From: Rhodocyclaceae bacterium
GTDB taxonomy: Bacteria; Pseudomonadota; Gammaproteobacteria; Burkholderiales; Rhodocyclaceae
Reading direction: 5' to 3'
DNA: 9,556 nt
Assembly (NCBI GenBank): GCA_018262875.1
Contig: JADFDL010000043.1
Location: 1 to 9,556, forward strand
This document shows positions 7,343-9,556 of the stretch, piece by piece. The number at the start of each line of letters is the position of its first letter. Position 1 is the first letter of the stretch. The notes below the pieces were generated by a model. It saw only the letters and a list, made by a program, of their open reading frames with translations, made no database searches and had not been told where the DNA came from. Made by a program: the position numbers and the translations under genes.

Positions 7343-8082
7343 GCCTCTAGCCAGTCTTCGATGGTGCCGATCTGCGCGCCATGGGTCAAGTCGATCTGCA
7401 AAGGCGTGACCGAAGCATAGCCATTCTCGACAGCATGAAAATCAGTCCCTTCTCCGGCGTCCTGCGCCAGCCCTGCGGCACCGATCCAGTAAACGATATC
7501 GCCGCGCGGATTGACCTGCTTGACCACGCCTTCTGCCTTGTGCCGCCTGCCCAATCGGGTCACCCGCACCCCCTTGAGCATCTCGATCGGCACATCCGGA
7601 ATATTGAGGTTCAACAACACCGGTTCGCTCAACGGGTGACGCAAGCAACGCTCGACCATGCGTCGCGCCACCATTGCGGCCGTTTCGAAGTGCGCCGCCT
7701 TGTGGCTGGTCAGCGACACCGCCAGCGAAGGGACGCCCAGCAGATGGCCTTCCGTCGCAGCGGCGACCGTGCCGGAATAGATGGTATCGTCACCCATGTT
7801 GGCGCCGTGATTGATGCCGGAGATCACCATGTCGGGCAGATGATCCAGCATGCCGGTCACTGCCAGGTGCACGCAATCCGTCGGGGTGCCGTTGACGAAA
7901 TAGAAGCCGTTGGCGGCACGGCGCAGCATGAGGGGCCGGTCCAGCGTGAGGGAGTTGCTGGCGCCGCTGCGGTCGCGCTCGGGAGCGACGACGGTTATCT
8001 CGGCAATATCGGATAGCGTTCGGGCGAGGATCTCGATGCCTGGCGCAAAGTAGCCGTCGTCATTGGAAAGGAGGATGCGCAT
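7339..8082 (-). CDS. surE: 5'/3'-nucleotidase SurE
   Basis: This 247-residue metal-dependent phosphatase acts on nucleoside 5'- and 3'-monophosphates (and on short polyphosphate in E. coli) and is linked to stationary-phase survival. The N-terminal [10 protein letters not shown] carries the metal-binding Asp8 and Asp9. The other ligand positions of the family are present as Ser39 in RDRSGASNS and Asn91 in [12 protein letters not shown]. The [11 protein letters not shown] and [11 protein letters not shown] motifs are also complete. The start at 8082 is fixed by this conserved beginning, although no convincing Shine-Dalgarno lies just upstream; the only GAGG is about 26 nt away. It is the first protein gene of the operon, 37 bp downstream of the tRNA-Pro gene, and overlaps pcm by 4 nt. 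Confidence 0.97.
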   Translation of the reverse strand: MRILLSNDDGYFAPGIEILARTLSDIAEITVVAPERDRSGASNSLTLDRPLMLRRAANGFYFVNGTPTDCVHLAVTGMLDHLPDMVISGINHGANMGDDTIYSGTVAAATEGHLLGVPSLAVSLTSHKAAHFETAAMVARRMVERCLRHPLSEPVLLNLNIPDVPIEMLKGVRVTRLGRRHKAEGVVKQVNPRGDIVYWIGAAGLAQDAGEGTDFHAVENGYASVTPLQIDLTHGAQIGTIEDWLEA

Positions 8083-8119
8083 GGTATGCCGCGCGGCGAT
8101 GGCTGCCTCAGGGTAAAAA

Positions 8120-8197
<78 letters not shown>

Positions 8198-8207
8198 CTG
8201 GAGGCGA

Positions 8208-8213
8208 ATTATA
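8208..8213 (-). promoter_or_regulatory. Promoter -10 box of the tRNA-Pro gene
   Basis: On the minus strand a perfect TATAAT ends 11 nt before the tRNA 5' end, which puts transcription start a few bases upstream of the mature tRNA. The bases between the box and the start (TCGCCTCC) are GC-rich, as is common in stringently controlled stable-RNA promoters. The expected -35 position (about 8230-8237) has no good TTGACA match, so the upstream half is weak or unusual. The 58 bp from the merR stop to the tRNA (8197-8254) holds this promoter and no recognisable terminator for the pheT-ihfA-merR transcript. Being the nearest promoter, it may also feed surE. Confidence 0.7.
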
Positions 8214-8254
8214 TCAGAGGAGTGCGGGGAAGTGCGGCGCGCCGATGAAGCGCT

Positions 8255-8620
8255 TCAGGCACGCAGCAAGGCGACGATGCCGGCGATCTCGCCACGCAAC
8301 GAGTCGGCGAGCGCATAGTGCCCTACCGAAGCGGATGCAGGGTCCGCCGCTTCCTTGCCAGCGCCTTCATCGAGACGGTTGCGCGCGCCGCTGATGGTGA
8401 AGCCTTCACGGTACAGCAACTCGCGAATGCGGCGCACCAGCAGCACTTCATGATGTTGGTAATAGCGGCGGTTGCCGCGCCGTTTGACCGGCTTCAACTG
8501 GGTGAATTCCTGCTCCCAGTAGCGCAGCACGTGCGGCTTGACGCCGCACAACTCGCTTACTTCGCCGATGGTGAAGTAACGTTTGGCCGGGATGGGCGGC
8601 AGATCATCCTTGCTTGCCAT
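8255..8620 (-). CDS. MerR-family transcriptional regulator (ihfA-linked)
   Basis: This small 121-residue DNA-binding protein belongs to the MerR superfamily. Residues about 15-40 form the helix-turn-helix ([25 protein letters not shown] is read over this stretch in pieces: [12 protein letters not shown], then LRYWEQEF). They are followed by the MerR wing with RGNRRYY (48-54) and a helical C-terminal part that may dimerise. There is no metal-binding cysteine cluster and no large effector domain, so no inducer can be proposed. The gene directly after ihfA is commonly a MerR protein of this type in beta- and gammaproteobacteria, and its targets are not known to me. The ATG at 8620 lies inside the end of ihfA, giving a 17-nt overlap in another frame and suggesting coupled translation. 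No better start is seen. Confidence 0.9.
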   Translation of the reverse strand: MASKDDLPPIPAKRYFTIGEVSELCGVKPHVLRYWEQEFTQLKPVKRRGNRRYYQHHEVLLVRRIRELLYREGFTISGARNRLDEGAGKEAADPASASVGHYALADSLRGEIAGIVALLRA

Positions 8621-8909
8621 GGCTGCTCAGCTTCTCGACCGAGGCTTTGAGTTTCTGGCTGGCATGGAAGGTGACGACGCGGCGCGCGGTGATCGGAATT
8701 TCCTCGCCGGTCTTGGGATTGCGGCCAGGACGCTGCGGCTTGTCGCGCAGCTGGAAATTGCCGAAGCCGGACAGCTTGACGCTTTCGCCGCGCTCCAGCG
8801 CCGTGCGGATTTCCTCGAAAAAACCCTCGACCATGTCTTTCGCTTCGCGCTTGTTCAGGCCGACCTTTTCAAACAGGAGATCGGCGAGTTCCGCCTTTGT
8901 TAACGTCAT
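8604..8909 (-). CDS. ihfA: Integration host factor subunit alpha
   Basis: This 101-residue alpha subunit of IHF, with IhfB, sharply bends DNA at specific sites in promoters, origins and recombination sites. It begins [18 protein letters not shown] and contains [14 protein letters not shown] (44-57) and the DNA-inserting beta-arm [18 protein letters not shown] (60-77), with the intercalating Pro65 at the same number as in E. coli. Alignment with E. coli IhfA is nearly collinear. The start is supported by a strong AGGGAG Shine-Dalgarno 5 nt upstream. That site overlaps the pheT stop, and the intergenic gap is only 9 bp. pheT-ihfA is a conserved proteobacterial pair, so co-transcription with the tRNA synthetase is expected. 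The 3' end overlaps merR. Confidence 0.98.
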   Translation of the reverse strand: MTLTKAELADLLFEKVGLNKREAKDMVEGFFEEIRTALERGESVKLSGFGNFQLRDKPQRPGRNPKTGEEIPITARRVVTFHASQKLKASVEKLSSHGKQG

Positions 8910-8914
8910 TTCTG

Positions 8915-8920
8915 CTCCCT
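8915..8920 (-). promoter_or_regulatory. ihfA ribosome binding site overlapping the pheT stop
   Basis: On the minus strand AGGGAG lies 5 nt before the ihfA ATG and begins with the last two bases of the pheT TAG stop codon. It is the best Shine-Dalgarno match I noticed in the window and fixes the ihfA start. The overlap suggests that ribosomes finishing pheT can re-initiate on ihfA. Confidence 0.75.
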
Positions 8921-9556
8921 AGGAACGCAGCTTGGCAGCGAATTTTTCGGCGGCTGTTTCGATCAGTTTGACCATTGCCGCATCGACCTCGCCATCCGCA
9001 AGCGTTTTCTCAGTATCTTGCATAACTACCCGGAATGCAAGACTTTTTTTCCCTGGATCGACTCCTTTGCCCTGGTAAACATCGAACAGGACGACCTCCC
9101 TGACAAAGGCGGGGGCTGCGGCAATCAGGCCTTCCAGCAAAGGCTGGGCCGGCTGCTCCTGACCCACTACCAGCGCAAGGTCGCGTACCACGGCTGGAAA
9201 CCGCGACACCCCCTGGTAATTCGGCAGCGGCTGCTCCAGGACGGCATCGATATCCAGCTCGAACACGACCGGCGGCGCATCGAGTTCATACTTTTGCACC
9301 CAGCGCGGGTGCAGTTCGCCAACCAGGCCGATCACCTCGCCCTTGACACTGACCGTGGCGGCGCGGCCGGGATGCAGCGCCGGATGGTCGATACGCTCGA
9401 ATTGCGCCTGCAACGGTGCCAGCAAGGTTTCCACATCCGCCTTGATATCGAAAAAATCCACTCGGCGCGTTGCCGATCCCCACTGCTCCGGCGCCGCCGG
9501 CCCCGCGGCCAGGGCGGCGATCCGCTCGGGCTGCATGAAGCCTGCAATCAGGTCAC
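8919..9556 (-). CDS. pheT: Phenylalanyl-tRNA synthetase beta subunit, C-terminal part (runs off the window)
   Basis: The last 211 codons of pheT are visible; the N-terminal bulk of this roughly 800-residue protein lies beyond the right edge. PheT pairs with PheS in an alpha2-beta2 enzyme that charges tRNA-Phe. Visible parts are the end of the catalytic-like core (EQWGSATRRVDFFDIKADVE, then VIGLVGELHPRW) and the C-terminal FDX-ACB anticodon-binding domain. That domain starts at about FPAVVRDLALVV and includes FDVYQGKGVDPGKKSLAFR and QDTEKTL. The frame is open to the edge, and the Met at 9536 is internal, not a start. The gene ends 9 bp before ihfA. Nothing is missing or broken in the visible part. 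Confidence 0.96.
   Translation of the reverse strand, partial: DLIAGFMQPERIAALAAGPAAPEQWGSATRRVDFFDIKADVETLLAPLQAQFERIDHPALHPGRAATVSVKGEVIGLVGELHPRWVQKYELDAPPVVFELDIDAVLEQPLPNYQGVSRFPAVVRDLALVVGQEQPAQPLLEGLIAAAPAFVREVVLFDVYQGKGVDPGKKSLAFRVVMQDTEKTLADGEVDAAMVKLIETAAEKFAAKLRS
9016..9042. repeat. Inverted repeat beside a 7-base A/T run, inside pheT
   Basis: Perfect 8-bp arms TCTTGCAT (9016-9023) and ATGCAAGA (9035-9042) enclose an 11-nt loop. Seven T residues follow at 9044-9050 on the plus strand. In plus-strand RNA this has the form of an intrinsic terminator directed against antisense transcription of pheT; the stem is short and only about half GC at best. On the sense strand it is seven A residues followed at once by the hairpin, in the GKKS codons of the FDX-ACB domain. 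The pattern is certain, any function is not. Confidence 0.5.

Noticed and set aside
8236..8256. Short palindromes GGCGCGCC and GAAGCGCTTC after merR, considered as a terminator.
   Set aside because: They are adjacent self-complementary sequences without a loop or following T run, so they do not make an intrinsic terminator; they are likely chance in GC-rich DNA.
9040..9056. Programmed -1 ribosomal frameshift at the A7 run in pheT.
   Set aside because: The reading phase is GGG AAA AAA AGT, which does not fit the X XXY YYZ heptamer, and the frame continues normally through a conserved domain.

Overview
The window is ordinary, densely packed chromosomal DNA. It has high GC, with mostly G or C at third codon positions. 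Protein similarity recognised by eye and the gene order pheT-ihfA-merR-tRNA-Pro-surE-pcm-nlpD-rpoS point to a betaproteobacterium, most likely Rhodocyclales or a near relative; the order-level placement is an inference. I see no insertion sequence, phage gene, CRISPR array, integrase, attachment site or compositional island.

Left half (about 1-4868, plus strand): a four-gene run encoding a MoxR AAA+ ATPase, a DUF58 membrane protein, a TgpA-type membrane transglutaminase-like protein and an MltB-type lytic transglycosylase. The genes are 7 bp apart, then overlap by 11 nt and by 4 nt, so they almost certainly form one translationally coupled operon. The first three are a known conserved module of envelope proteins. 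The fourth puts a peptidoglycan-cleaving enzyme under the same control. The operon promoter lies left of the window.

Middle (4872-8082, minus strand): surE, pcm, nlpD and rpoS, the classic proteobacterial stationary-phase and stress operon, again with 4-nt overlap or 2-3 bp spacing. SurE is a nucleotide phosphatase, Pcm repairs isoaspartyl damage in proteins, NlpD is an outer-membrane lipoprotein that activates a cell-wall amidase, and RpoS is the general stress sigma factor. rpoS and mltB converge with only 3 bp between their stop codons, so any terminator must lie inside coding sequence.

Right (8120-9556, minus strand): a tRNA-Pro(GGG) with a perfect TATAAT box just upstream, a MerR-family regulator, ihfA (IHF alpha subunit) and the 3' part of pheT (phenylalanyl-tRNA synthetase beta subunit), which runs off the right edge. 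pheT-ihfA-merR are tightly linked. The only stretch of note without a protein gene is 8083-8254, and it holds the tRNA and its promoter.

I did not find a convincing undescribed system. The observations most worth a second look are the tRNA-Pro immediately upstream of surE with a U5 run at its 3' end, the terminator-like palindrome at the mltB/rpoS convergence, an inverted repeat next to a 7-base A/T run inside pheT, and the coupling of mltB to the transglutaminase operon.
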